Below, piece by piece: positions 26,828 to 35,596 of a stretch of DNA of 64,000 nucleotides. This DNA is from Murimonas intestini (lineage in GTDB: Bacteria; Bacillota; Clostridia; Lachnospirales; Lachnospiraceae), in contig NZ_JANKBI010000007.1 in NCBI RefSeq assembly GCF_024622195.1, forward strand, positions 158,405 to 222,404. Direction: 5' to 3'. Each line of letters begins with the position of its first letter. The first letter of the stretch is position 1. The notes under the pieces were generated by a model. That model was not told the DNA's origin. It searched no databases and was given only the letters and a program-made list of their open reading frames with translations. The position numbers were made by a program, and so were the translations under genes.

Positions 26828-27175
26828 GTGTACTATTTCCAGCCACTCCTTTTCTTTGAATCCCGTCAGTACAAAATCATCTCCCACAAGCACAGGACGT
26901 TTTACCAGCATTCCGTCAGATGCCAGCAGTTCAAGCTGCTCATCTTCACTCATAGCCGGAAGCTTTTCCTTTAAGTTCATCTCTTTATACTTCCTGCCGC
27001 TGGTGTTAAAAAACTTTTTCAGCGGCAGTGAACCCTTTTTAATCCACTCTTCCAGCTCCTCCCTTGTGGGATTCTGCTCTACAATATATCTTTTTTCAAA
27101 TTCTGCACCACTGCTCTCCAGCCATTTTCTGGCCTTCTGGCATGTGCTGCACTTTGGATATTCAATAAACAGCAT
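26810..27175 (-). CDS. Spx/ArsC-family thioredoxin-fold protein
   Basis: A 121-residue protein of the ArsC/Spx/YffB family. The CxxC motif is Cys9-Ser-Thr-Cys12, the basic RP pair is in VKRPVLVGDD near residue 94, and the LKKFFNTSG segment near residue 52 is typical. Family members are Spx transcription adaptors or glutaredoxin-coupled arsenate reductases. The CxxC favours the Spx/YffB side over classical ArsC, but no second Spx signature is clear. It is 93 bases downstream of the HD gene on the same strand, separated by a terminator-like stem. Confidence 0.82.
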   Translation of the reverse strand: MLFIEYPKCSTCQKARKWLESSGAEFEKRYIVEQNPTREELEEWIKKGSLPLKKFFNTSGRKYKEMNLKEKLPAMSEDEQLELLASDGMLVKRPVLVGDDFVLTGFKEKEWLEIVHKNCTM

Positions 27176-27204
27176 TCTTTTTTCCTTTCTCTTCTAACAT
27201 AAAA

Positions 27205-27250
27205 GCAGAGGAACCGGTGCAGATCATAATCCGCCCCTGGCATCCTCTGC
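27205..27250 (-). terminator. Terminator after the HD-domain gene
   Basis: On the minus strand GCAGAGGA pairs with TCCTCTGC (27243-27250 and 27205-27212) with a GC-rich loop and is followed by TTTTATG. Confidence 0.55.
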
Positions 27251-27268
27251 CCTTACATGCTTGTTTTA

Positions 27269-27760
27269 TTAAACCGGGCTCAATTCCCCGAATAAAGTCA
27301 TATGGAATGTCTCATATACTGAACAGATCTTGTCTGCCATACATACGATCACGGTTTCCCTGTAACGCGGCGGTATCAGTGTCAGCGGAAACATATGCTT
27401 CCTTATGACATCCTTCTCGATATCCGTCAGATTAAAATCCTCACACGCATTGATCAGCGCTTTGCCTGGATGAGTAAATCCATGCAGGCTGTGACCGGCA
27501 TCCTTTTCATGCCAGTCATATAAGAAATAGTCATGGAGCAGCGCCCCTCTGATCAGCTCTTCTAAATGTACCTTCAGGTCATATTTCAATACCATCCAGT
27601 AGCTTAAGTATGCCACTGCCAGGCTATGCTGATAAACAGTTGTGTCTCCATGCTGAATATATTCTTCTAACTGTGAATATCTCCCTTTTCCGACCACTTC
27701 CTTCACAAGTTCAAAAAATCTTTCTTCATCTTCTGGCTTCATTTTTCTTTCAACTGCCAC
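27269..27760 (-). CDS. HD-domain phosphohydrolase-like protein
   Basis: A 163-residue cytoplasmic HD protein. Metal ligands are His45 (YQHSLAVA), His76-Asp77 (LLHDYFLYDWH), a His in THPGKAL near 97 and Asp in MADK near 143. The family hydrolyses nucleotides or phosphate esters; the small size and helical pattern resemble standalone HD proteins annotated as phosphohydrolases. The real substrate cannot be told. A promoter is visible about 110 bases upstream. Confidence 0.8.
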   Translation of the reverse strand: MAVERKMKPEDEERFFELVKEVVGKGRYSQLEEYIQHGDTTVYQHSLAVAYLSYWMVLKYDLKVHLEELIRGALLHDYFLYDWHEKDAGHSLHGFTHPGKALINACEDFNLTDIEKDVIRKHMFPLTLIPPRYRETVIVCMADKICSVYETFHMTLFGELSPV

Positions 27761-27871
27761 TTTTTTTGAATTCCCCCTCTCGGAATAATCTCTGATATTT
27801 GCCTCAAAATGCTCCGGCTCCCCTTCAGCCGGCCTGTCTATACAGCCTGCGGCATCTCTCTGGTCACTTTT

Positions 27872-27899
27872 AGTATATCACGGGAAACGGGAAATGCAA
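27872..27899 (-). promoter_or_regulatory. Promoter of the HD-domain gene
   Basis: On the minus strand TTGCAT (27894-27899), a 16-bp spacer and TATACT (27872-27877), roughly 110 bases before the start codon at 27760. Confidence 0.55.
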
Positions 27900-27948
27900 T
27901 CATTGTCTTATATTTAACAAAAATTACTAACTTTTCAGTACTCCGCAA

Positions 27949-29736
27949 TTACATTTCCTGCCAGGCAAACTGTGAATTATACAGCTGCTTATAATAACCG
28001 TTTTCGGACATCAGTTCTTCGTGGGTTCCCACTTCTTCTATATTTCCTTCTCTGAGTACCATGATCTTATCTGCATTCTTAATTGTAGACAGTCTATGGG
28101 CAATGACGAAGCTGGTCCTGCCTTCCATCACTTTGTGCATGGCATTCTGGAGCATCTTTTCCAGCCTTGTATCCACTGACGAAGTAGCTTCGTCCAGTAT
28201 GAGTATCTTCGGATCCTTCAGGATTGCCCTGGCTATTGTCAGCAGCTGTTTTTCTCCCTGTGAGATATTGTTGCCTTCCTCATTGATCATCATGTTATAG
28301 CCGCCCGGCAGGGTTCTGATAAAATGATGGACATTTGCCATCCTGGCCGCATCGATAACCTCATCTTTTCTTGCCCCCAGCCTGCCATACCTGATGTTTT
28401 CATAGATAGTTCCTGAAAACAGCCATGTGTCCTGCAGTACCATCCCAAACATGGAACGCAGCTCTTCTCTCTTCATATCCCTGATGTCCACACCGTCCAC
28501 CAGTATCCTGCCGCTGTCTACATCGTAGAAGCGCAGGAGCAGATTGATGATTGTTGTCTTTCCCGCTCCCGTGGGACCTACAATGGCTACCATCTGCCCT
28601 GAACTTACATGCATATCCAGATTTTTAATGACTGCCCTGTCTGTATATCCAAATGAGACATCCTCAAATTCCACATTTCCTTTTACATTCCATATATGTC
28701 TGGGCGATTCCGCCTCAGCCACCTCTTCTTCGGCATCCAGTATCTCAATGATACGCTTCAGGGCCGCAAATGCTGCCTGTATCTGCGTGGACAGCTGTGA
28801 TACCTGAGAGAGCGGGTCGTTGACCTGCCAGATGTAGCGGATAAAAGCCTGCAGGTTCCCGACTGTTATAGTCCCGCTGATAACAAAGAAACACCCCATC
28901 ACAGCTGCCGCCCCGATGCAGAGGTATGTGACAAGAGATATAAGCGGGCTCATAATAGATGACATGAACTGTGCCTTAAATGCATGCTTCTGAAGCGCTC
29001 CGTTAATTCCCTTAAACTGTTTTTCCGCCTCTTCCTGCCTGCCGTAGAGCAGCAGTTCATTATACCCGCTGTACAGCTCTGTTATGGTGCCGTTAAGCTC
29101 CCCAAGCGCATCCTGCTGGGCCTTGAACTGTCCCTGGCTCTTCTTTACCACTCCCTGGCTGATCAGTATGCTCAAGGGGATGATCGCCACGCCCAGCCAT
29201 GCCATCACAGGCTGGATGGCAAACATCATGACAAGAGCCAGGATGATTGTCATAATTCCTCTTATCACCTCTGTAAAACTCTGCTGAAGTGCATTAGACA
29301 CAGCTTCAATATCATTCGTCAGACGGCTCAGTGTATCTCCGAAGCTGTGTGTATCGAAATATTTCACCGGCAGCCTTCTTATCTTATCCTGTACTGCATT
29401 CCTCATGTCGTGCATGGCATTCTGGATAGAGTCAGTCAGGAAAAAGCTGGCAAATACCTGGGATAATGTCTTGATCAGATAAATGATCAAAAGTACTATT
29501 AAAATTCGTATGACAATATCAAAATGCACTCCTGCGCCTTCTGCCTTTGCCGCCATTTCCCCTGCATCCTTTGCAAGCTGAGTGGTGATCATACCTTCCA
29601 CGCTGGGAGCAATTGTCATTGCAGCCACACTGACCACCACCATCAGGACTGCTCCAAAAAATTTTCCTTTATATGGTGCGATAAATGGCGATAATTTTTT
29701 TATCATTTTTATAAAATCTGCAATTTTCCTACGCAT
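27949..29736 (-). CDS. ABC exporter, catalytically complete subunit of a heterodimer
   Basis: About 595 residues: six-helix exporter domain (about 20-330) then an ATPase with Walker A GPTGAGKTT, signature NISQGEKQ and Walker B ILILDEATS, keeping the catalytic Glu. It overlaps the upstream exporter gene, whose Walker B lacks that Glu; such pairs (TM287/288, LmrCD) form heterodimeric drug or lipid exporters with one active site. The frame begins at 29754 with GTG, but GAGGAGG lies nine bases before the ATG at 29736, which I prefer. Signature LSGGQ reads ISQGE, as in many such subunits. Confidence 0.9.
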   Translation of the reverse strand: MRRKIADFIKMIKKLSPFIAPYKGKFFGAVLMVVVSVAAMTIAPSVEGMITTQLAKDAGEMAAKAEGAGVHFDIVIRILIVLLIIYLIKTLSQVFASFFLTDSIQNAMHDMRNAVQDKIRRLPVKYFDTHSFGDTLSRLTNDIEAVSNALQQSFTEVIRGIMTIILALVMMFAIQPVMAWLGVAIIPLSILISQGVVKKSQGQFKAQQDALGELNGTITELYSGYNELLLYGRQEEAEKQFKGINGALQKHAFKAQFMSSIMSPLISLVTYLCIGAAAVMGCFFVISGTITVGNLQAFIRYIWQVNDPLSQVSQLSTQIQAAFAALKRIIEILDAEEEVAEAESPRHIWNVKGNVEFEDVSFGYTDRAVIKNLDMHVSSGQMVAIVGPTGAGKTTIINLLLRFYDVDSGRILVDGVDIRDMKREELRSMFGMVLQDTWLFSGTIYENIRYGRLGARKDEVIDAARMANVHHFIRTLPGGYNMMINEEGNNISQGEKQLLTIARAILKDPKILILDEATSSVDTRLEKMLQNAMHKVMEGRTSFVIAHRLSTIKNADKIMVLREGNIEEVGTHEELMSENGYYKQLYNSQFAWQEM

Positions 29737-31459
29737 GGGCAAGTTCCTCCTCACTCAGCTGTGAAGCCGCGATTTCACGGTATATAGGACAGCTCTTTAG
29801 AAGCTCCCTGTGGGTTCCGGTTCCCACTACACTGCCCTCATCGAGAACAAGGATCTTATCTGCGTCCATTATGCTGGAGACTCTCTGGGCCACTATCATT
29901 ACCACAGCCTCCCCTGTCTCCTTTCGAAGGGCACGCCTCACAGCTGCATCCGTCTTAAAATCAAGAGCAGAAAAAGAATCGTCAAAGATATATACATCCG
30001 GTTTTCTCACCAGCGCCCTGGCTATAGACAGCCTCTGGCGCTGTCCTCCTGATACGTTTGTGGCATTCTCAGTTATCTGTTCCTCAAAGCCTCCCTTTTC
30101 CATGATAAAATCATAGGCCTGGGCCGTCTTTGCCGCATGTATGATCTCTTCCATAGAGGCATCCTTTTTCCCGATCCTGATATTATCTGCAATAGAGCCC
30201 ATAAAAAGCATGGCCTTCTGGGGAATGAAGCCGATAGCGCTTCTTAATCCCTGCAGTTCATAATCCCGGATATCTTCCCCGTTGATCGTGATCTTTCCTG
30301 CACTCACATCATATGACCTGGGGATCAGATTGATCAATGTACTCTTGCCTGAGCCTGTACTTCCGATAAAAGCAACTGTCTCCCCTTTAGATGCAGTAAA
30401 GGAAATATTCTTTAAGACAGCCTCCTCCCCGTCAGGATATGCAAAATCCACATGGTCAAAACAGATCTCTTCAATGGGCCTTAAAAGCTTTTTTCCGCTT
30501 CCGTCATTTTTGATCACTGCTTCTGTTTTCAGGACATCTGTGATCCTCCTGGCGCTCACCTGTGCTTTAGGATACATCATGAACACCATACAGAACAGCA
30601 TAATGGAAAACATCACGTGGAACAGGTAATCCATAAATGCCACCAATTCTCCTATCTGCAGGCTTCCCTTATTGATCATCACACTTGATATCCAGTAGAT
30701 TATCATACCTGCAATATTCATCAGCAGGAAAAAGGCAGGCTGTGTCACTGACATCAGCTTAAACAGCTTTTTTGAGTGGCTCATGTAGGACTGGTTTGCC
30801 TCATCAAACCGCTTCTTCTCATGGCTGTCATTCGTAAAAGCCCGGATAACCCTGATTCCGCTCAGGTTCTCCCTGGATATCCTGTTGATCCATTCCAAAG
30901 ATGACTGCTGCCCCTCACTGATTGGCTCTGAACATCTTGCCACAATGACAACACCTGCAATAATGACAGGTATGGTACACAGAATAACCACTGACAGCTC
31001 CAGGGAAGCTTTCAGTACAAGGAAAATACTTCCCACCATCATGACCGGGGTCATAAGCGCTGTCCTCAACAGGATGTTTACAAACATCTGTATCTGGAAC
31101 GCGTCGTTATTAGTTCTGGTGATCAGGGATGATGTTCCGAATTTATTGTACTCGCTGTGTGAAAATCCCTGCGTCTTTTTAAAAATATCGTTTCTCAGAT
31201 CCCGTGTGATAGATGTGGACAGCCAGGCGCAGCAGTATCCCAGCAGGATAGTTCCGGCCACTCCCAGCAGTGATATAGCCAGGATGACTCCTCCCATCTT
31301 CCATATGTAGGCTCCGTCCTGCGCTGCCACACCATTGTCGATCATGACCGCCACAATAGTTGGAATTCCCAGCTCTACCAGTGCAAATCCAAAAACGGAT
31401 ATCACATTCACAAGAAACATTTTCTTGTATCTTTTCAAATATTTTAAGATCAGTCTCAT
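29729..31459 (-). CDS. ABC exporter, degenerate-site subunit of a heterodimer
   Basis: A 576-residue fused exporter half: six helices (about 15-310), Walker A GSTGSGKST near residue 366, signature NVSGGQRQR and Walker B VYIFDDSFSALD. The residue after the Walker B Asp is Asp instead of the catalytic Glu, marking the non-hydrolysing site of a heterodimer; the partner is encoded next. It is the first gene of the pair and reads from a MerR-type promoter shared with the divergent regulator at 31547. AGGAGGAAG precedes the ATG. Confidence 0.9.
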   Translation of the reverse strand: MRLILKYLKRYKKMFLVNVISVFGFALVELGIPTIVAVMIDNGVAAQDGAYIWKMGGVILAISLLGVAGTILLGYCCAWLSTSITRDLRNDIFKKTQGFSHSEYNKFGTSSLITRTNNDAFQIQMFVNILLRTALMTPVMMVGSIFLVLKASLELSVVILCTIPVIIAGVVIVARCSEPISEGQQSSLEWINRISRENLSGIRVIRAFTNDSHEKKRFDEANQSYMSHSKKLFKLMSVTQPAFFLLMNIAGMIIYWISSVMINKGSLQIGELVAFMDYLFHVMFSIMLFCMVFMMYPKAQVSARRITDVLKTEAVIKNDGSGKKLLRPIEEICFDHVDFAYPDGEEAVLKNISFTASKGETVAFIGSTGSGKSTLINLIPRSYDVSAGKITINGEDIRDYELQGLRSAIGFIPQKAMLFMGSIADNIRIGKKDASMEEIIHAAKTAQAYDFIMEKGGFEEQITENATNVSGGQRQRLSIARALVRKPDVYIFDDSFSALDFKTDAAVRRALRKETGEAVVMIVAQRVSSIMDADKILVLDEGSVVGTGTHRELLKSCPIYREIAASQLSEEELAHA

Positions 31460-31499
31460 TTCTTCCTCCTCTGCCTTGACAAATTGCCGCGGTTATTCT

Positions 31500-31530
31500 A
31501 GTGTAAGGTATAAGGTAACCTTATAGTCAA
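31500..31530 (-). promoter_or_regulatory. MerR-type promoter with 19-bp spacer and dyad
   Basis: On the minus strand TTGACT (31525-31530), a 19-bp spacer and TACACT (31500-31505). The spacer holds the palindrome ATAAGGT-A-ACCTTAT (31510-31524). Over-long spacers with a central dyad are diagnostic of promoters activated by MerR proteins through DNA distortion. It drives the exporter pair and is probably bound by the regulator at 31547. Confidence 0.8.
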
Positions 31531-31546
31531 GAGGAGATTTTATAAA

Positions 31547-32386
31547 ATGCAGAATAAATATTTTACAACAGGAGAATTTGCAAAGCTCTGCCACATAGAA
31601 AAACATGTGCTTTTCCATTACGATGAGATCGGCCTGTTCAGCCCTGCCATAACAGGAGATAATGGATACCGCTATTATTCCTGCTACCAGTATGATACTT
31701 TTGCAGTCATACGGGCCATGCAGAGTATCGGCATGTCACTGAAGGATATCAAGGTCTACTTAGACCAGAGGAATCCAGAGCTTTTTCTGAAGCTCATAGA
31801 TGAGAAAAATAAAGATATTGATGAAGAGATAAAACGCCTGAAAGATATTAAACAAATGATAAAACGTCTGAAAGACTATACGAAAGAGGCCATGGATTCC
31901 GGCGAAGATATATGCCTCAAATCCCTGCCCGCGGCCCGGCTCCTCTTATCCGAAAATATGGAAAACAAGACAAATGATGACCTGGCTATCTTTATGGATG
32001 CATATATGAGATTCTGCGGTTCACACCATGCAGTCTCGCCTGAATTTGTCGGCAATATGATTACTGTAGAAAATCTTCAGAAAGAAAACTATCTGAATTA
32101 TTCTTATTTATATATGCCTACTGACACCAGAAATAAGTCAGCAGATTTCGCACGAAAGCAAGGCATCTACCTGTACGCCTGCCACCATGGTTATTATGAC
32201 ACTATCCATCAGACTTACAAAAAGATGCTGAAATACGCTGAAGATAACAAAATCCTCCTTGGAAAATTTGCCTATGAAGAATATCTCTTAGCAGATGTCG
32301 CCCAGAAGGATATGACCGGTTATGTCACTAAAATTTTGATTGAAACGCGGGAAGATGTGGGCAATGCCCAGTATAACCCAAAGTAA
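31547..32386 (+). CDS. MerR-family regulator with GyrI-like ligand domain
   Basis: A 279-residue regulator of the BmrR/TipA kind. Residues about 5-75 are the winged helix (FTTGEFAKLCHIEKHVLFHYDE, then NGYRYYSCYQYD), 76-120 a Lys/Glu-rich dimerising coiled coil, and 125-270 an effector domain similar to GyrI/BmrR drug-binding folds. It diverges from the heterodimeric exporter across a 19-bp-spacer promoter, so it most likely activates the exporter when it binds a toxic ligand. GAGGAG precedes the ATG. Confidence 0.88.
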   Translation: MQNKYFTTGEFAKLCHIEKHVLFHYDEIGLFSPAITGDNGYRYYSCYQYDTFAVIRAMQSIGMSLKDIKVYLDQRNPELFLKLIDEKNKDIDEEIKRLKDIKQMIKRLKDYTKEAMDSGEDICLKSLPAARLLLSENMENKTNDDLAIFMDAYMRFCGSHHAVSPEFVGNMITVENLQKENYLNYSYLYMPTDTRNKSADFARKQGIYLYACHHGYYDTIHQTYKKMLKYAEDNKILLGKFAYEEYLLADVAQKDMTGYVTKILIETREDVGNAQYNPK

Positions 32387-32420
32387 ATAACGTAATGTTT
32401 CGCTGGGAGTTATACTAGAT

Positions 32421-32810
32421 TTAACCTTTGTATTTTTGAACTATTTCCACATCTGTATCTTCTGGATTGGATCTGATAAGGCTGCAGACTTTCTCAACAT
32501 AGTCTGCTTTCTGCTCCAGAAGGTCCGCAATCACTGCTGCTTCATAGCCTTTATACAGCATATTCCGCATACACCGGACTAAAGTGTACTCCATGCCTTT
32601 CTCAATACCCTTCTCAACGCCCTTCTCAACACCTTCATCAAAAATAAGCTGCGCCACCTTTGTCATCATAATCGCTCCTTTCACATAATCCGCATATTCT
32701 TTGTCTATAACTTTATACGCAAACGTAATGATCCCGAGATTCTTATGTTTTAAGGCCTCCGTAAGGAATTTTAATGTAACATCCTTATTCTGATATGCAA
32801 TCTCACTCAT
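32421..32810 (-). CDS. Internally deleted Rpn-like (PD-(D/E)XK) protein
   Basis: A 129-residue frame. It opens with MSEIAYQNKDVTLKFLTEAL, matching the start of a Lachnospiraceae family of roughly 300-residue Rpn/YhgA-like proteins, and from about residue 25 continues with the family's C-terminal part: TFAYKVIDKEYADYVKGAIM, the Gly-Lys-rich EKGVEKGIEKGM repeats and a helical tail. The central nuclease core appears missing by an in-frame deletion. Start, ribosome site (AAGGAGG) and promoter are intact, so the short protein could still be made. The comparison is from memory of the family, so the deletion is an inference. Confidence 0.6.
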   Translation of the reverse strand: MSEIAYQNKDVTLKFLTEALKHKNLGIITFAYKVIDKEYADYVKGAIMMTKVAQLIFDEGVEKGVEKGIEKGMEYTLVRCMRNMLYKGYEAAVIADLLEQKADYVEKVCSLIRSNPEDTDVEIVQKYKG

Positions 32811-32827
32811 ATTGCTATCCTCCTTAT

Positions 32828-32856
32828 ATTATAACGTTCACCCTGATTTATTACAA
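32828..32856 (-). promoter_or_regulatory. Promoter of the Rpn-like gene
   Basis: On the minus strand TTGTAA (32851-32856), 17 bp, TATAAT (32828-32833). The -10 lies only a few bases before AAGGAGG, so the leader would be very short. Confidence 0.6.
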
Positions 32857-33068
32857 CAAAAACTATACACCCTGCATAGGCATCACCCGATTCATGTTTG
32901 ATTTTAATGGGAAATAAAAGAAAAATAATTGATAAAATATTAAATAAGAGTATTTACATAAAAAGCAGAATGCCTTTCATGAATAGAATATATACAGACT
33001 AACAGAATGTGAACGGCCTGTCAAGTATTACTGGTCATGAAACAGCCCTGGCTAAATGCACAGTCCTG

Positions 33069-33097
33069 TTGAAAGCCGCAGGCCTGCATGATATAAT
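33069..33097 (+). promoter_or_regulatory. Promoter of the 180-residue gene
   Basis: TTGAAA (33069-33074), 17 bp, TATAAT (33092-33097), 35 bases ahead of the start at 33133. Confidence 0.7.
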
Positions 33098-33132
33098 CGT
33101 TAGAAAATGATATAAACCATAAGGAGGCTCAT

Positions 33133-33675
33133 ATGCAGCAATATCAATTTGAAAAAATATACTCACAAATGCAAAAGGAATTTGGCAGAATAAAGCCAGG
33201 GCAGGAAGATGATCATTCTTTCATGCTGATGCCATTAGAAACCAATGCGCTGAAGATAAACCGCAAATACCCCTCTTCAAACAGCCGAAGGCTTAAAGAG
33301 GCAACAGCACTCGTTTTATTTGACATAAAAGAACGTTGTACCGGCGAGAAGTATGACCTGTCTTCCTTCAGAAATGAAGACAACCAGCGTCTCGAACAGG
33401 CTTTACTTATGGCTTTTGACCCCTTCACAAACGAAGAAGTCATGGCTTCCCTTAAAAGTACAGCCAGCATAGATTTAGAAAACACTGACGACCTGCATAA
33501 CTTTTACCAGGAACCCGTTATCTGTATCCTCAGAATAAAAGAGTCCATAGATACCTGGGAAAAGAATTTAGGAGCAAATGGTTATTTTGAATTTATAGAA
33601 AAATTCATGGGAAATAAAATAACCGACGATAAAATGAACTTTTCTTTTGCAGTTCCCGGTGAAAATTTGTCATAA
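33133..33675 (+). CDS. Hypothetical protein, 180 residues
   Basis: I do not recognise this protein. It is soluble, rich in charged residues, with no signal peptide or transmembrane helix. Two segments look like compact helices (RRLKEATALVLFDIKERCTG near 50-70 and EPVICILRIKESIDTWEKNLG near 128-148). AAGGAGG and a strong promoter precede it, so it is likely real. It is a single gene between a decayed Rpn-like gene and an rRNA methyltransferase on the other strand; a stem-loop follows at 33719. Confidence 0.65.
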   Translation: MQQYQFEKIYSQMQKEFGRIKPGQEDDHSFMLMPLETNALKINRKYPSSNSRRLKEATALVLFDIKERCTGEKYDLSSFRNEDNQRLEQALLMAFDPFTNEEVMASLKSTASIDLENTDDLHNFYQEPVICILRIKESIDTWEKNLGANGYFEFIEKFMGNKITDDKMNFSFAVPGENLS

Positions 33676-33718
33676 AAAAAGTGCGTACAACTGCGAAAAT
33701 TCTGTTATAGGCCAGATG

Positions 33719-33747
33719 GCTGCTAAGCATGGCCGGCACTTAGCAGC
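33719..33747. other. Stem-loop in the convergent 3' spacer
   Basis: Perfect 9-bp arms GCTGCTAAG (33719-33727) and CTTAGCAGC (33739-33747). It lies between the 180-residue gene and the end of the methyltransferase gene and may act as a weak terminator; there is no T tract on either side. Confidence 0.4.
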
Positions 33748-33761
33748 GCTGAAGCTTTCTC

Positions 33762-34964
33762 CTATTTCTCGTCACAAACCTGAAAAATATAGAATTTCAG
33801 ATAATACGACTCATCTGCATTCCAGAGTATTGGATGGTCAGACGCCTGCGTGCGGTATTCCACCTGCCGCAGATTTTTATGAGCATTTTTTGCTGCTTCC
33901 CTGATTGTCTTTGTAAAAAGCTCAGGATCCATAAAATGTGAGCAGGAACAGGTGGCCAGATATCCTCCGTCCCTGACCAGCTTCATGCCGCGCAGGTTGA
34001 TCTCCCTGTACCCTTTTACAGCATTTTTGACAGAACTGCGGGATTTTGTGAATGCGGGAGGGTCCAGGATGACCACATCAAACTTTTCTCCCTTTTTCTC
34101 AAGCTCCGGAAGGAGTTCAAATACATCTCTGCATATGAATTCCACCCTGTCCTCCAAACCATTGAGCCTGGCGTTTTCCCTGGCCTGACATATACCAAGC
34201 TCGGAGGCATCAACGCCCAGCACCCTGGCTGCTCCCGCAATCCCGGCATTTAATGCGAAGGATCCTGTATGTGTGAAACAGTCCAGTACTTTCTTATCCC
34301 TGCACAGGCGCTGGATTGCCAGCCGGTTGTATTTCTGGTCCAGGAAAAATCCCGTCTTCTGGCCTTCTTCCACATCCACGATATATTTCACGCCATTTTC
34401 TGTGATCTCCACCTTCGTATCAAAGGGTTCAGTGAGGAATCCCTTTGTCCTCTCCATCCCCTCCTTCATCCGCACCTTGGCATCACTTCTCTCATAGATG
34501 CCGCGCACATGTATGCCATCTTCCCCAAGCACTTCACAGACAATGTCCAGGATCTGCATCTTCATCCTGTCAATTCCCAGAGCTGTAGATTCCACCACCA
34601 ACACATCTGAGAATTTATCCACCACCAGACCGGGCAGATAATCTGCCTCTGCAAATATCAAACGGCAGCTGGATGTATCCACAGTAGCCTTGCGGTATTC
34701 CCAGGCATCTTTTACTCTCATCCTCAGAAATGCTTCATCAATCACTGCTGCTTTCTTCCTGGACATGATCCTGACCACTATCCTGGATTTTGTATTAATA
34801 AAACCATGTCCAAGGAAATAGCCGTCGAAATCTTCTACAGCCACCATATCTCCATCTTCAAATTCTCCTTCTATCCTGTCGATCTCATTGTCAAAGACCC
34901 ACATTCCGCCTGATTTGAGCAGGCGTCCTTCACCTTTTTTCAGTTTTACTATTGTATTTTCCAT
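33762..34964 (-). CDS. Class I SAM-dependent rRNA cytosine-5 methyltransferase (RlmI-like)
   Basis: About 400 residues: an N-terminal PUA RNA-binding domain (about 1-75), a central domain and a Rossmann methyltransferase with SAM motif LDCFTHTGSFALNAG, the catalytic-site DPPAFTKSR and the cysteine-containing TCSCSHFM near the end. Members methylate a cytosine of 23S rRNA. The ATG at 34982 has no ribosome site, while AGGAG lies six bases before the ATG at 34964, so I use the latter. It is a single gene, followed upstream on the same strand by the ATL gene at 35032. Confidence 0.9.
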   Translation of the reverse strand: MENTIVKLKKGEGRLLKSGGMWVFDNEIDRIEGEFEDGDMVAVEDFDGYFLGHGFINTKSRIVVRIMSRKKAAVIDEAFLRMRVKDAWEYRKATVDTSSCRLIFAEADYLPGLVVDKFSDVLVVESTALGIDRMKMQILDIVCEVLGEDGIHVRGIYERSDAKVRMKEGMERTKGFLTEPFDTKVEITENGVKYIVDVEEGQKTGFFLDQKYNRLAIQRLCRDKKVLDCFTHTGSFALNAGIAGAARVLGVDASELGICQARENARLNGLEDRVEFICRDVFELLPELEKKGEKFDVVILDPPAFTKSRSSVKNAVKGYREINLRGMKLVRDGGYLATCSCSHFMDPELFTKTIREAAKNAHKNLRQVEYRTQASDHPILWNADESYYLKFYIFQVCDEK

Positions 34965-35031
34965 ATTTCTCCTGTCTTCCATGTTATCTTTTTACATAAT
35001 TCCCGTCGCACTTTGCGAAGTATAATCCCCT

Positions 35032-35385
35032 CTATAATGACAGGCGTTCAAATTCCGCCAGCAGGGCCTCAGCCTCGTCCATTGTATTATGCCACCCATA
35101 TTTCTTTAAGTCTACACACATATCCTGCACACAAATCCCCTCTTTTTTCAGAAGCTTCTGCTGAAGACCGGGATATTCAAAAGCACCAGCACCTGAAAGG
35201 ATTCCCCTGCTGTTTACGATCCTGTGTGCCGGGATGTCTTCCGCCAACAGGCGGTGGCTGAGCGCGAATCCCACCTGCCTTGCATTCTTTGGTTTTCCGC
35301 ACAGAAGAGCTATCTGTCCATAAGTGCATACCCTTCCATATGGAATAGAATGGCATACTATCTCCATCCGTTTATAAAAGTCCAT
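35032..35385 (-). CDS. Alkyltransferase-like protein (ATL), cysteine replaced by Ala
   Basis: A 117-residue protein with the DNA-binding domain of O6-alkylguanine methyltransferases: IPYGRVCTYGQIA, the ARQVGFAL recognition helix with its arginine finger, and IPAHRIVNSRG where the active-site PCHR motif reads Pro52-Ala53-His54-Arg55. Without the acceptor cysteine it cannot remove the alkyl group; ATL proteins such as E. coli YbaZ, S. pombe Atl1 and Thermus TTHA1564 bind the lesion and hand it to nucleotide excision repair. The C-terminal 25 residues extend past the usual end. Probably in the same transcription unit as the methyltransferase. Confidence 0.87.
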   Translation of the reverse strand: MDFYKRMEIVCHSIPYGRVCTYGQIALLCGKPKNARQVGFALSHRLLAEDIPAHRIVNSRGILSGAGAFEYPGLQQKLLKKEGICVQDMCVDLKKYGWHNTMDEAEALLAEFERLSL

Positions 35386-35554
35386 CCGTACTCACCTCTG
35401 TTCTGCCGTTATTTTAATTAAAGGGATTACCAGGAATTGGCGCTCCCTGAGGACATGTTATATTCTATCATAACTTCTGCAGTTTTTGATATAATTTTAT
35501 TGCAACTGTTGCAGTAAATGCACAAAACTGCTGAATAGTTACGTTTTATTCTGC

Positions 35555-35596
35555 TTGACATATGCTCCATATATGATTATAATGAACACTGTTCAT
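35555..35596 (+). promoter_or_regulatory. Promoter and operator of the TetR gene
   Basis: TTGACA (35555-35560), 17 bp and TATAAT (35578-35583) form a consensus promoter. The palindrome ATGAACA-C-TGTTCAT (35582-35596) overlaps the -10 and start site, fitting autorepression by the TetR protein encoded at 35652. Confidence 0.75.

Larger units (their letters stand above)
32811..33132. other. 322-base intergenic region with two promoters
   Basis: AT-rich divergent spacer between the Rpn-like gene and the 180-residue gene. It contains a promoter facing each way and no credible coding frame. Confidence 0.6.
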
